NCBI RefSeq assembly: GCF_039539445.1
Contig: NZ_BAABDD010000006.1
Location: 124,001 to 188,000 of the forward strand
DNA length: 64,000 nucleotides
Source of the DNA: Salinactinospora qingdaonensis
GTDB lineage: Bacteria > Actinomycetota > Actinomycetes > Streptosporangiales > Streptosporangiaceae
Direction of reading: 5' to 3'
Below the pieces are notes generated by a model. It had not been told where the DNA came from, made no database searches, and saw only the letters and a list, made by a program, of their open reading frames with translations. The position numbers and the translations under genes were made by a program. Shown here piece by piece: positions 8,737 to 16,346 of the stretch (within the stretch, counting starts at the first letter, position 1; each line of letters begins with the position of its first letter).

Positions 8737-9987
8737 TCACGTCGAGGCCGCGCGCTGGGCCCGGGCCGCGGGTGAGAAACGGGTGATGGCTCCGGTCAGG
8801 CGATCGAGGAAGATCGCCAGAATAACCACCGCGATACCGCCCTCGAAGCCGATCTCGATGTCGGCCCGGGCGATGCCGGTGTAGACGTCGTTGCCCAGGC
8901 CGCCCGCGCCGACCATGCCGGCGATGACGACCATGGACAGGCTGAGCATGATCACCTGGTTGATTCCCGCCATGATCGTGGACAGCGCCAGCGGCAACTG
9001 GATACGCCGCAGGATCTGGAGGTCGGGCGCGCCGAACGCCTCACCGGCCTCCACGAGTTCAGCGTCGACCTGGCGGATTCCCAACTCGGTCAGGCGCACG
9101 CCGGGCGGCATGGAGAAGACGATCGTGGCGATGATGCCGGGCACCTGGCCGATGCCGAAGAAGGCGATCGCCGGCAGCAGGTAGACGAACGGGGGCAGCG
9201 TCTGCATGAAGTCCAAAACGGGCTTGATGAGCCTGCTGACCCGGTCGTTGTAGGCGGCGAGGATGCCGATGGGCACCGAGATGATGACCGCGATGGCGGT
9301 GGCCACCAGGATGAGCGCGAGGCTGCTCATGGCGGCCTGCCAGCTATTCATGCTGATGATGAGCAGGAAGCCGAGCAGGGTGAACACGCCCAGACGCCAG
9401 CCCGAGACGACGTAGGCCAGCCCCGCGAACAGCAGCATCATCAGCAGCGGCATTTGCACGGCGGCGATGATGTTGAGCACCAGGAACAGCAGCAGGCCGA
9501 CGGAGGAGCCCGCGGCAAGGTACCACTGCCAGCGCAGGGAGGTCATGGCGAAGCTGATGGCGACGAGGGCCGCGATCAGCAGCAGCGCCAACACCAACTG
9601 CGGCGCGACGAAATCGGCGCCGAAGAGGTTCATCGCCCACAGGAACAGTGGCGCGGGAAGTGACGTGATCACCGTGGCGACGGCGCCGGTGAACAGCTCA
9701 AGCAGCGCCAGCACGGCCCACACGCCCACGGCGATCCCGGCCGGCTTGGCACGCTTGCTCGAGACCAGACCGATGGCGACCAGCGCCGCGGCGATCAGAG
9801 TGAGCTGGGTAGGGCTGGGCTCGATGAACAGCCCGCTCAGGGCGTTGACGCTGACCTCGATGACCTGGCCGATCACCTCGAAGAGAGCCGCGAGGTTGAT
9901 CTGCATCCAGGTGATGATGTCGTCGAACCATTGCCCGACGGGGATTCTGGGGACGTTGACCTCGAACGGAATGAGGGAGGAACTCAC
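8737..9987 (-). CDS. opuAB: Glycine betaine/proline-type ABC transporter permease
   Basis: 416 residues with about eight hydrophobic segments. The C-terminal half has the binding-protein-dependent permease core: DFMQTLPPFVYLLPAIAFFG, then the EAA loop (VEAGEAFGAPDLQILRRIQLPLA), then AGGLGNDV. The N-terminal half is longer than the minimal OpuAB core and adds several helices, as in ProW-like proteins. The GTG start overlaps the ATPase stop (GTGA at 9984-9987), so translation is coupled. It forms the channel for compounds captured by the lipoprotein at 7654-8610. Confidence 0.92.
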   Translation of the reverse strand: MSSSLIPFEVNVPRIPVGQWFDDIITWMQINLAALFEVIGQVIEVSVNALSGLFIEPSPTQLTLIAAALVAIGLVSSKRAKPAGIAVGVWAVLALLELFTGAVATVITSLPAPLFLWAMNLFGADFVAPQLVLALLLIAALVAISFAMTSLRWQWYLAAGSSVGLLLFLVLNIIAAVQMPLLMMLLFAGLAYVVSGWRLGVFTLLGFLLIISMNSWQAAMSSLALILVATAIAVIISVPIGILAAYNDRVSRLIKPVLDFMQTLPPFVYLLPAIAFFGIGQVPGIIATIVFSMPPGVRLTELGIRQVDAELVEAGEAFGAPDLQILRRIQLPLALSTIMAGINQVIMLSLSMVVIAGMVGAGGLGNDVYTGIARADIEIGFEGGIAVVILAIFLDRLTGAITRFSPAARAQRAAST

Positions 9988-11318
9988 TGCCGGCTCCCTT
10001 CTTCGTCGGCCACGCCGTCCTCGACAGCGGCAACAGCCTCCGGGGGCTCCTTAGCGTTGGCGTCGGACTCCTCGGACGGGGCCGGCGCGGGAGAGTCGAC
10101 CGCGGTCTCGGAGGCGGCCGAGTCGGCCGCGGAACCACTGCTGTTCTGGGCCCCCAGCGCGGCCAGCAGGGTCACCCGAGGAATGACACCGACCAGCCGG
10201 CCCTCGTCGTCGACGACGGCAAGGGGGTAGGTGCTCTCTGCGGCCTGGTGGAAAAGATCGGCGACAGCGGTGTCGGGGTGCACGCGTTCGATGTCGGTGT
10301 CGATGAGACCTTCCAGGTCCTTGGCGTCGCTGCTGAGCGCCTCGCCGATGACGCCCTCGCGCACCGCGCCGACCAACTGGCGGTTACGGCGCACCACGAA
10401 GGCGGAGACGGTCTGGTTCTCCCGCATGGTGCGCAGTGCCGTGCGGGGCCCGTGGTTGGGGTCGATGACCGGTATGGGCGGCTCCATGACCGAGGAGGCG
10501 GTGAGCACGCGGGTACGGTCGACATCCTCGACGAACTGGGCCACGTAGTCGTTGGCGGGGTCGTTGAGGATCTCTTCGGCCGTACCGATCTGGGCGACGC
10601 GACCGTCGCGCAGGACGCAGATGCGGTCGCCCAGGCGCATGGCCTCGTTGAGGTCGTGGGTGATGAAGACGATGGTCTTGCCCAGTGTCGCCTGCAACTC
10701 CAGCAACTGAGACTGCATGTCGCGGCGGATCAGGGGGTCGAGGGCGCTGAACGCCTCATCCATGAGGATGATGTCGGTGTCGGCGGCCAGGGCGCGGGCG
10801 AGGCCCACCCGTTGGCGCATACCACCCGAGAGTTGCTCCGGCAGCCGGTTCTCCCACCCGTCGAGCCCCACGAGGGCGAGCGACTCGCGCGCCTTCGCCA
10901 GCCGCTCCTCGCGAGGCACGCCGCGTACCTCAAGGCCGTAGGCGGCGTTCTCCTCGACGCTGCGGTGAGGGAACAGCGCGAAGTGCTGGAACACCATACT
11001 GACCTTCTGGCTGCGCAGACGCCGCAGCGCCGCACCCGACAACTGCGTGATGTCGGTGCCGTCGATCTCGACGACGCCCGAGGTGGGCTCCAGCAGGCCG
11101 TTGAGCATGCGGATGAGGGTGGATTTGCCTGAGCCGGAGAGGCCCATGACGACGAAGATCTCGCCGGCTCGAACCTCGAAGTTCACATCGACGACAGCCG
11201 CTGTGACGTCGAGGGCGGCGATCTCGTCTCGATGGCGGCCATCGTTGAGTAGTTCGACGGCTCTACTCGCGCGCTTACCGAATATTTTGTAGAGCCTGTC
11301 TGCGCGTACTGCTGGCAC
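9984..11318 (-). CDS. opuAA: Glycine betaine/proline-type ABC transporter ATP-binding protein with CBS domains
   Basis: 444 residues. Walker A GLSGSGKSTLIRMLNG, signature LSGGMRQRVGLARA and Walker B IILMDEAFSALDP are all intact. After about residue 290 come two CBS-like motifs (VVRRNRQLVGAV and AVVDDEGRLVGVIPR), the ionic-strength sensor typical of OpuA/ProV ATPases. A long acidic, alanine-rich tail follows. GTG 11318 is preferred because AGAGGAG precedes it; the frame is open back to 11402 without another good site. First gene of the operon, so osmotic control would act on the promoter region just upstream. Confidence 0.92.
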   Translation of the reverse strand: MPAVRADRLYKIFGKRASRAVELLNDGRHRDEIAALDVTAAVVDVNFEVRAGEIFVVMGLSGSGKSTLIRMLNGLLEPTSGVVEIDGTDITQLSGAALRRLRSQKVSMVFQHFALFPHRSVEENAAYGLEVRGVPREERLAKARESLALVGLDGWENRLPEQLSGGMRQRVGLARALAADTDIILMDEAFSALDPLIRRDMQSQLLELQATLGKTIVFITHDLNEAMRLGDRICVLRDGRVAQIGTAEEILNDPANDYVAQFVEDVDRTRVLTASSVMEPPIPVIDPNHGPRTALRTMRENQTVSAFVVRRNRQLVGAVREGVIGEALSSDAKDLEGLIDTDIERVHPDTAVADLFHQAAESTYPLAVVDDEGRLVGVIPRVTLLAALGAQNSSGSAADSAASETAVDSPAPAPSEESDANAKEPPEAVAAVEDGVADEEGSRQ

Positions 11319-11821
11319 GGTCTCCTCTTTAGGTCCTTCTTCGGCCGTTGGAGACGACGGCCCACCACTCGGCGAGTCCTCCCACGCCGGCTCCCACGGC
11401 ATATGTAGCCGGACCCCACAGAGTGACGATCACATCTGGCCCTACTTCAGTCCCATGCCAGCTCCGACCGCCATCATGCGCACGCCACTCTGTGACATCC
11501 GTTTTTGGCCGGTAGGTCACCATACAGCCGAAGAGCTGGATATTCGTCGCGAATCGTAACGGCGAAATAACGCGTTTAAGGTTCGGGAAGTCCAAACACC
11601 GACCTATGCCAAGCCAAAGAGGCTCCAAGAGAGGGCAATTTGTGATTTACGTCACAGAACCCTCTGCTGTGAATCGAGTCACTAACTGAGGAAATTTCGC
11701 AGCTCAGATCACTACTCAACGGGCATCCACATGTCCACGACGTGAGCACTGGTTTCACATTCGCACCGCCCCTCCGCGCCCCTCCGTGCCTCTCGGAACC
11801 GCTTCACATAGAGTTGAAACT
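11319..11821. other. Divergent promoter region of about 500 bp
   Basis: It lies between the start of the betaine transporter operon (leftward) and the rhomboid gene (rightward). It is somewhat less GC-rich than its flanks, especially 11540-11700. No gene and no convincing paired repeat was seen. Confidence 0.5.
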
Positions 11822-12436
11822 GTGACGCAGTCTCGGATACGCGGCATCCTCACCGTCATCGGCCTCACGGCGGTGATGTGGATACTGGAGTTCTTGGACG
11901 TCCTTTTTGGTAACGCCCTCGACACATACGGTATTCAACCCCGCGATATCAACGAACTCGGGGACATCTTTCTCGCCCCATTCCTGCACTTCGGATTCCA
12001 ACACCTGATCGCCAACACGCTGCCGCTGCTTGTGCTCGGCGCGCTGGTGGCGTTCAGCGGGTTGGGCCGCTTCGCCGCCGCCTCACTGATCATCATCATC
12101 GTCAGTGGCTTGGGCGTGTGGTTCATCTCCCCAGCGAGCAGCACCACACTGGGCGCGAGCGGCCTGGTCTTCGGCTATTTCGGCTACCTGGTGCTGCGCG
12201 GCTTCGTTGAGCGCAAGACGAGCGACATCGTCATCATGATCTGCGTGCTCATCTTCTACGGCACGATGATCTTCGGAGTGCTGCCGGCTAACGAGGGCGT
12301 CTCCTGGCAAGCGCACCTGTTCGGCTTCCTCGGCGGCCTGCTCGCCGCCTACCTGCTCCCCAAGCGCCAGAGGCCGGCGCCGCTGACCGGCGGCTATGGA
12401 GCGAGCGGCAGCTATGGCGGCTACGGGGGCTACTGA
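11822..12436 (+). CDS. Rhomboid family intramembrane serine protease
   Basis: 204 residues with about six membrane segments. The catalytic serine lies in TTLGASGLVFGY (GASG motif) and the catalytic histidine in SWQAHLFGFLGGLLAAYLL; HLIANTLPLLVLG carries the usual HxxxN motif of helix 2. The C-terminus ends in a Gly/Tyr/Ser-rich tail. Rhomboids cut single-pass membrane proteins within the bilayer. The best start in frame is GTG 11822; no strong ribosome site is visible, and the ATG at 11786 would add a non-conserved stretch. It is convergent with dcd. Confidence 0.88.
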   Translation: MTQSRIRGILTVIGLTAVMWILEFLDVLFGNALDTYGIQPRDINELGDIFLAPFLHFGFQHLIANTLPLLVLGALVAFSGLGRFAAASLIIIIVSGLGVWFISPASSTTLGASGLVFGYFGYLVLRGFVERKTSDIVIMICVLIFYGTMIFGVLPANEGVSWQAHLFGFLGGLLAAYLLPKRQRPAPLTGGYGASGSYGGYGGY

Positions 12437-12541
12437 ACGAGCGGCGCTCCCGGTTTCTAGTCTCCGCCGCCTCTGTGACCCATGTGCCGCTGAGGATGGC
12501 CCCGCCCGTGGCGTGGGCCCGGCGGAGAGCGAGCAGCGACG

Positions 12542-13117
12542 CTAGATCCGTCTGCGCGAAAAGTTGACGTAGGAGCGCGAAGGCGTTGGACCGCGCTGGT
12601 TCTGGTAGCGAGAACCGTGACGGGGTGAACCGTAGGGGTACTCGGCGGGGGAACTGAGCCGGAACATGCACAACTGGCCGATTTTCATGCCGGGGTAGAG
12701 CTTCATCGGCAGCGTCGCCACGTTGGATAGCTCCAGTGTGACGTGGCCGGAGAAGCCGGGGTCGATGAAGCCGGCCGTGGAGTGCGTGAGCAGCCCGAGC
12801 CGCCCCAGCGAACTTTTGCCCTCCAACCGGCTGGCGAGATCGTTGGGCAGCGTGACGATCTCGTGGGTGGAGGCGAGCACGAACTCTCCCGGATGCAGGA
12901 TGAACGGCTCATCGTCGTCGGGCTCGACCACGCGCGTCAGATCCTGCTGCTGCACAGCCGGGTCGATGTGGGGGTACTTGTGGTTTTCGAAGACCCGGAA
13001 GTAGCGATCCAGCCGGACGTCGATACTCGACGGCTGGATGAGTTCGGGCTCGTAGGGGTCGATGGTGACACGCCCGGACTCGATTTCGGATCTGAGGTCG
13101 CGATCGGAGAGCAGCAC
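12542..13117 (-). CDS. dcd: dCTP deaminase, possibly bifunctional dCTP deaminase/dUTPase
   Basis: 191 residues, the full length of the family. Diagnostic blocks are MLLSDRDLRSEI at the start, LIQPSSIDVRLD, FVLASTHE, RLEGKSSLGRLGL and HSTAGFIDPGFSGHVTLELSN, which contain the catalytic Ser, Arg and Glu positions. It produces dUTP, or directly dUMP in the bifunctional actinobacterial form, for thymidylate synthesis. The start is GTG 13117 with no obvious Shine-Dalgarno box. It lies about 100 bases from the tRNA-Gly gene, on the opposite strand. Confidence 0.95.
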   Translation of the reverse strand: MLLSDRDLRSEIESGRVTIDPYEPELIQPSSIDVRLDRYFRVFENHKYPHIDPAVQQQDLTRVVEPDDDEPFILHPGEFVLASTHEIVTLPNDLASRLEGKSSLGRLGLLTHSTAGFIDPGFSGHVTLELSNVATLPMKLYPGMKIGQLCMFRLSSPAEYPYGSPRHGSRYQNQRGPTPSRSYVNFSRRRI

Positions 13118-13216
13118 GCAGACGAACTTACCGGCTGCTCCGCCCGCGAGTTACCGACCACTCCCGCGCCTCAGATAAGGTAATGTTCGTTGCAGCCGCA
13201 CAAACGGCTGCGGACT

Positions 13217-13287
13217 GCGGGTGTAGTTCAATGGTAGAACTTCAGCTTCCCAAGCTGATAACGCGGGTTCGATTCCCGTCACCCGCT
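13217..13287 (+). tRNA. tRNA-Gly (anticodon CCC)
   Basis: A 71-base cloverleaf without encoded CCA. The acceptor stem is GCGGGTG (13217-13223) with CACCCGC (13280-13286); the anticodon arm is TCAGC TTCCCAA GCTGA, giving anticodon CCC at positions 34-36; the T arm is CGGGTTCGATTCCCG. It reads GGG codons. Its 3' half is the left copy of the direct repeat that continues downstream, so this is an attachment site. Confidence 0.95.
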
Positions 13288-13420
13288 CTCAGCAGAGAAA
13301 GGCCAGGTCAACCGGGACAACCCGGGACCTGGCCACACTTGTTTCAAGGGGCGCTCACGGCCCCGCGTGCCCGCTGTGTGCCCGTCGCTCAGCCGTCGGT
13401 GCCGGCCGAGGGCGAACCGT
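13248..13420 (+). repeat. Direct repeat, left copy: tRNA-Gly 3' half, terminator and integrase 3' end
   Basis: 173 bases that recur at 14959-15131 with about six mismatches by eye and no gap. The repeat starts in the anticodon loop of the tRNA, contains its terminator hairpin, and ends inside the 3' end of the recombinase remnant. This is the structure left by integration of related elements at one tRNA site. Confidence 0.9.
13301..13334 (+). terminator. Terminator hairpin after tRNA-Gly
   Basis: GGCCAGGTC (13301-13309) pairs with GACCTGGCC (13326-13334), with a second inner stem CCGGG/CCCGG. The same hairpin recurs at 15012-15045 in the repeat copy. Confidence 0.75.
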
Positions 13421-13697
13421 CGCCGTCGTCGTCCCCCTCTGCGTCGTCACCGTCGGTGTCGTCATCGGCGGGTTCCTCGCTTTGCCGCGCATCTTCGAGC
13501 TCCCGCGCGGCCCGCTCCCCCAGCGCGTCAGCGAGTTCCCGCGCCCGAGCGTCGCGCGCGTGCAGGTACACCATGGCCGCCCGCGTACTGGAGTGCCCGA
13601 GCCGGTTCATCAACTCCCGCAGCGAGGCCCCAGCTTCAGCGGCGTAGGTGTTGCCGGTATGGCGCAGGTCGTGCAGGTGAACATCCTCAAGGCGCCG
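13389..13697 (-). pseudogene. Tyrosine recombinase (integrase), C-terminal remnant
   Basis: About 102 residues of the catalytic end survive: HLHDLRHTGNTYAAEAG (with the HxxR arginine), ELMNRLGHSSTRAAM (histidine) and VYLHAR (the nucleophile tyrosine), followed by an acidic tail. The core-binding domain and the first catalytic arginine are gone, and no frame upstream restores them. Integrases of actinobacterial integrative elements usually lie next to attP in this orientation, and this one ends 100 bases from the tRNA-Gly. It should be inactive. Confidence 0.8.
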
Positions 13698-14178
13698 GCG
13701 CTTCGCGCCGACGCACCCGCCCTGTGGGGTGCGCTCGGGCTGCGGGCTGCCGCCCGGTCCCGAACGCACCCCACAGGCCGACAAAGACGAAAGACGAGAG
13801 TCCCCACCGGTTTCACCGGCAACGCCCCTGAGACAGAGAGACGCGCGCCCCACGGCGCCGAGCAGGTCCGAACAGCGCCACACCATCCGCTCTCACGGGT
13901 CCTGTGGTTACTCGTGTTCTGGGACCCGTGGCACACGATCGCGCGACCCTGTCTGTCTGTGGTTACCGACCCCAGCGCGATCGAGCACCACGGACCGGAA
14001 ACCGTGGTTGCTCGCTCTTGGGGTTGGGGACGGTGGCTAGGCACCGTTGCCGAGGCCCCACCGCTTGGGTTGCTACGCCGGCCACTGTGATCGAGTGATT
14101 CCAGCAGGGCAGACAAAGGCAAACGAAGGCTCACGATAGTCGCGGCTACGTTTTCGGGTAGCTAGAAAGCTTCCCCTG
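13698..14178. other. Non-coding remnant between integrase stub and toxin gene
   Basis: About 480 bases with no recognisable gene. It probably represents decayed element DNA between the truncated recombinase and the toxin-antitoxin module. Confidence 0.5.
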
Positions 14179-14580
14179 TCACTGCGTGATCAGGGTCAGC
14201 CCCTCATATGTGGTGAAGTCCGCGAAGTCCTTGACATTAAGCGTCGCCAGCGGCAGTCCATGCGTGAGCGCGCAGGCCGCCACCCACGTGTCGTTGATCG
14301 GACGGGGACGACCACGTCGCGTGGCAGCCGCCGATATCTGGCCCCAGGTAACCGCCACATCCTCGTCATAGGGCAACACGACTACCCCGCCGAGCCAGGT
14401 GTTCAGGGCGTCGCGGTTACGGCGCCCCCACTGCCGCAGTTCGGCCCACTGGGTCAGCTCGCCCAGCGTGACAAAGGTGACGCAGGGCTGCTTACCGATC
14501 AGCCGGGGCACCAAAGCGGAGGGCAGCCGGCGCTTCAAGCTCAACGAGGACACATCGGTGTCGAGAACGACGTAATCCAC
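14179..14580 (-). CDS. vapC: PIN-domain toxin, VapC type
   Basis: 133 residues, a complete PIN domain. The acidic residues expected in the RNase site are visible: DTD near residue 8, the Glu in TLGELTQW, and the Asp in INDTWVAACAL, with LATLNVKDFADF near the end. It starts at GTG 14580, five bases after the antitoxin stop, so the two are co-translated. VapC toxins cut tRNA or rRNA when the antitoxin is lost. It sits inside the tRNA-Gly integration remnant, where it may have kept the element from being lost. Confidence 0.88.
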   Translation of the reverse strand: MDYVVLDTDVSSLSLKRRLPSALVPRLIGKQPCVTFVTLGELTQWAELRQWGRRNRDALNTWLGGVVVLPYDEDVAVTWGQISAAATRRGRPRPINDTWVAACALTHGLPLATLNVKDFADFTTYEGLTLITQ

Positions 14581-14585
14581 AGCGC

Positions 14586-14786
14586 TCAGGCGATATCGGC
14601 GTGACGCATCGCGGCCACGTGCTCAAGGAAGGCGTCCAACTCCTCATCGGTGTCGAACACGCCATCCTGCGCCAAATCCTCCGCCGAGCGGATCGGACGG
14701 ACCCCCTTGCGCAGGGCCAACTCATCGATCGAAACTCGTTCGGGCTCGGGAAGCCCCTCCGGGCGATCAGCGCTACTGGCCGTCAT
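14586..14786 (-). CDS. vapB: Antitoxin of the VapBC-type module
   Basis: 66 residues, small and acidic, directly upstream of the PIN toxin. ATG 14786 follows a perfect GGAGGTGA box. The C-terminal half (DEELDAFLEHVAAMRHADIA) would be the toxin-neutralising part; the N-terminus does not show a textbook ribbon-helix-helix or AbrB fold, so the DNA-binding class is uncertain. The palindrome at 14801-14816 just upstream suggests autorepression. Confidence 0.75.
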   Translation of the reverse strand: MTASSADRPEGLPEPERVSIDELALRKGVRPIRSAEDLAQDGVFDTDEELDAFLEHVAAMRHADIA

Positions 14787-14800
14787 CGTCACCTCCGTTG

Positions 14801-14816
14801 ATACTGCCTCCAGTAT
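14801..14816. promoter_or_regulatory. Likely operator of the toxin-antitoxin pair
   Basis: ATACTG-CCTC-CAGTAT is an exact inverted repeat with a 4-base spacer, 15 bases upstream of the antitoxin start. Autoregulation by antitoxin or toxin-antitoxin complex is usual for this class. Confidence 0.6.
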
Positions 14817-14958
14817 GACACCCCCCACCGCCCTGGCACCGGTGAACACGGCACGCGGGAGCGTGCCCGTTGCGTGCCCGATCTCCGGAGGTTCGGCGGG
14901 GAATCGCGGCTACATTTCCGACATCCGCGCAGGTCAGCGGGAATCTCCTCTATCGTCC

Positions 14959-15131
14959 TCCCAAGCTGATAACGCGGGTTCGATTCCCGTCACCCGCTCT
15001 CAGCAGAGAAAGGCCAGGTCAACCGGGGCAACCCGGGACCTGGCCACACTTGTTTCAAGGGGCGCTCACGGCCCCGCGTGCCCGCTGTGTGCCCGTTGCT
15101 CAGTCTTCGGTGCCGGCGGAGGACGAACCGT
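14959..15131 (+). repeat. Direct repeat, right copy (att-like) without the tRNA 5' half
   Basis: Second copy of 13248-13420. It contains the tRNA-Gly 3' half, the tRNA terminator hairpin and the 3' end of a second recombinase remnant, but no tRNA 5' half, so it is not a tRNA gene. Confidence 0.9.
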
Positions 15132-15290
15132 CATCGTCACTGTCGTTGGTGGCGTTGCCGTCGTTGTCACGGCTCTTGCCGAGTTCTTCGGCCGCCCACG
15201 TGCGGGAGCGGCCGAGTCGGCTGGTCAGCTTCCGTAGCGAGGACCGGCTTGCGCGGCGTGGATGTTGCCTGGATGCCGGGTATCGGACAG
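15100..15290 (-). pseudogene. Second tyrosine recombinase remnant, more decayed
   Basis: Related to 13389-13697. In one frame SSLRKLTSRLGRSRTWAAEE aligns with ASLRELMNRLGHSSTRAA; the catalytic His has become Arg and the stretch with the Tyr is deleted. Just upstream, GNIHAAQAG (matching GNTYAAEAG) is in another frame. The acidic tail and SAGTED end are kept. It marks a second, older integration at the same tRNA. Confidence 0.7.
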
Positions 15291-15442
15291 CCGGTTGTCA
15301 GCCAAAGAGTCGTCGATAGCGGAGCACCCCTGCTTTTCGCTCACACCCCCACAAGCCGGATGGCTGCCGTTTCCTCCTTGAGGACGCGGAAGGCTTGTTG
15401 GCATGCTTCAAACTTCATGCCCATCACTTAATGAATAGGTAT

Positions 15443-15459
15443 GATTACTAAAAGTAATC
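15443..15459. promoter_or_regulatory. Palindrome upstream of first small secreted peptide
   Basis: GATTACT-AAA-AGTAATC is a perfect inverted repeat, 18 bases before the start codon and about 5 bases before the GGAG box. It could be an operator or part of the promoter. Confidence 0.4.
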
Positions 15460-15477
15460 GTCGTTAGGAGAGTGTGC

Positions 15478-15642
15478 ATGAAGCGCATCCTGCCCGTGGT
15501 GATCCTGTCGGCAGCCCTTACAGGGCCTTCCCTGGGTGCCCTCGACCCCGACTGCAACACCTACGGCAAGCAAAGCCAATACAACCCGATCTCCCTCACG
15601 CTGTGCCTACCGGATGAGCTGACCAACCCCGCGAGCGACTAG
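15478..15642 (+). CDS. Tiny secreted peptide with two cysteines (paralogue 1)
   Basis: 54 residues. The N-terminus MKRILPVVILSAALTGPSLG is a signal peptide with likely cleavage near residue 20-21, leaving about 34 residues with two cysteines (positions 26 and 43) in a polar, proline-containing mature part. A TAGGAG box precedes the ATG. The DNA around the start (GAGTGTGCATG and the following codons) is close to that of the gene at 15780, so the two arose by duplication. No family recognised; the size and Cys pair would fit a secreted signalling, structural or antimicrobial peptide, but nothing proves this. Confidence 0.65.
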   Translation: MKRILPVVILSAALTGPSLGALDPDCNTYGKQSQYNPISLTLCLPDELTNPASD

Positions 15643-15779
15643 CCGGGCCGGCCGGTGCTACGGACGGGGACGTCGCCGACTTACGGGCAAGCGCGGGGTT
15701 TCATATTCATCATCAAAAGGGTTAATAAAAGAATTAATTTAAATACAAATAGTCACGATTCTTGGTTGGAGGAGTGTGC

Positions 15780-15947
15780 ATGAGGCGCATCCTGGCAGTG
15801 CTGGCGCTCTCAGCCGCCGCCGTGGGGGTCACGGTGGTACCGGCCGCTGCCGACACCACCGAGCCTGACTGTAAAGAGACCGACGGCAAGCCGATGCTGG
15901 CCGCCTCCTGCTTCGCGGGGGACCTCATCGAGCCAGTGGTGGACTGA
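15780..15947 (+). CDS. Tiny secreted peptide with two cysteines (paralogue 2)
   Basis: 55 residues: signal peptide MRRILAVLALSAAAVGVTVV with a PAAA cleavage site near residue 24, then a mature part of about 31 residues with cysteines at 31 and 44 in the same EPDC...C arrangement as the paralogue at 15478. TTGGAGGAG before the ATG is a strong ribosome site. The start I use is the internal ATG at 15780, since the longer frame from 15762 spoils the signal peptide. An AT-rich stretch upstream (15710-15760) holds the likely promoter, and a strong hairpin follows. Confidence 0.7.
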   Translation: MRRILAVLALSAAAVGVTVVPAAADTTEPDCKETDGKPMLAASCFAGDLIEPVVD

Positions 15948-15983
15948 CCGGCTTGAACACCAAGCGCCGGTAAGGGCGTCGCG

Positions 15984-16027
15984 CCCAGCAAGGTCCTCGG
16001 CCGAGGGCCGCGGCTCACCTTGCTGGG
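15984..16027 (+). terminator. Strong hairpin after the small secreted genes
   Basis: CCCAGCAAGGT (15984-15994) is the exact complement of ACCTTGCTGGG (16017-16027), with a nested CCTCGG/CCGAGG stem in the loop. Confidence 0.7.
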
Positions 16028-16076
16028 CCGCGGCTCACGTTAGGCGTGGCTGGTCGATCGGCCCAATTGCCGTGGT

Positions 16077-16277
16077 TTATTCGCTCTGTTGGCGGATCGC
16101 CGTCTCGATACGCAGGCCGGTGCCCAAAACCGTGAGGCAGAGCACTACGAGTGCTAGCTACGGCTGCGGATCGACAACGTAGACCGCGAAAAGCAGGGCG
16201 GCGAAGCCCAGAGCCGCTATGGCTCCGGCCCCGGCCTTCCTAGTGGGCCACGATTCCTGGGCTCTGTTGTTGGTCAT
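16077..16277 (-). pseudogene. Small two-helix membrane protein split by an in-frame amber codon
   Basis: From ATG 16277 the frame encodes a polar start and a membrane helix (AGAIAALGFAALLFAVYVV), then DPQP and a TAG at 16158-16160. The same frame continues for 26 codons with a second helix (LALVVLCLTVLGTGL) and a normal TAA. A single TGG-to-TAG change would explain this, since a Trp fits between DPQP and the helix. Read as broken (39-residue product); readthrough is possible but not supported. It lies next to the membrane hydrolase operon on the same strand. Confidence 0.55.
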
Positions 16278-16346
16278 CTCGCCCGATTCTGCCGGATAGG
16301 TGGGCGTGACGAACGCCGAAGGTGGTCGGCAGCGGGGTTCGGGGGG

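Noticed and set aside
14959..15029. Second tRNA-Gly gene
   Set aside because: Only the 3' half is present; the 5' acceptor strand and D arm are missing, so it is an att-like copy.
16158..16160. Genetic-code change (TAG read as Trp)
   Set aside because: A second TGG-to-TAG change occurs in the MFS relic, which also has frameshifts, and other genes here use TAG as a stop (for example the peptide gene at 15640-15642).
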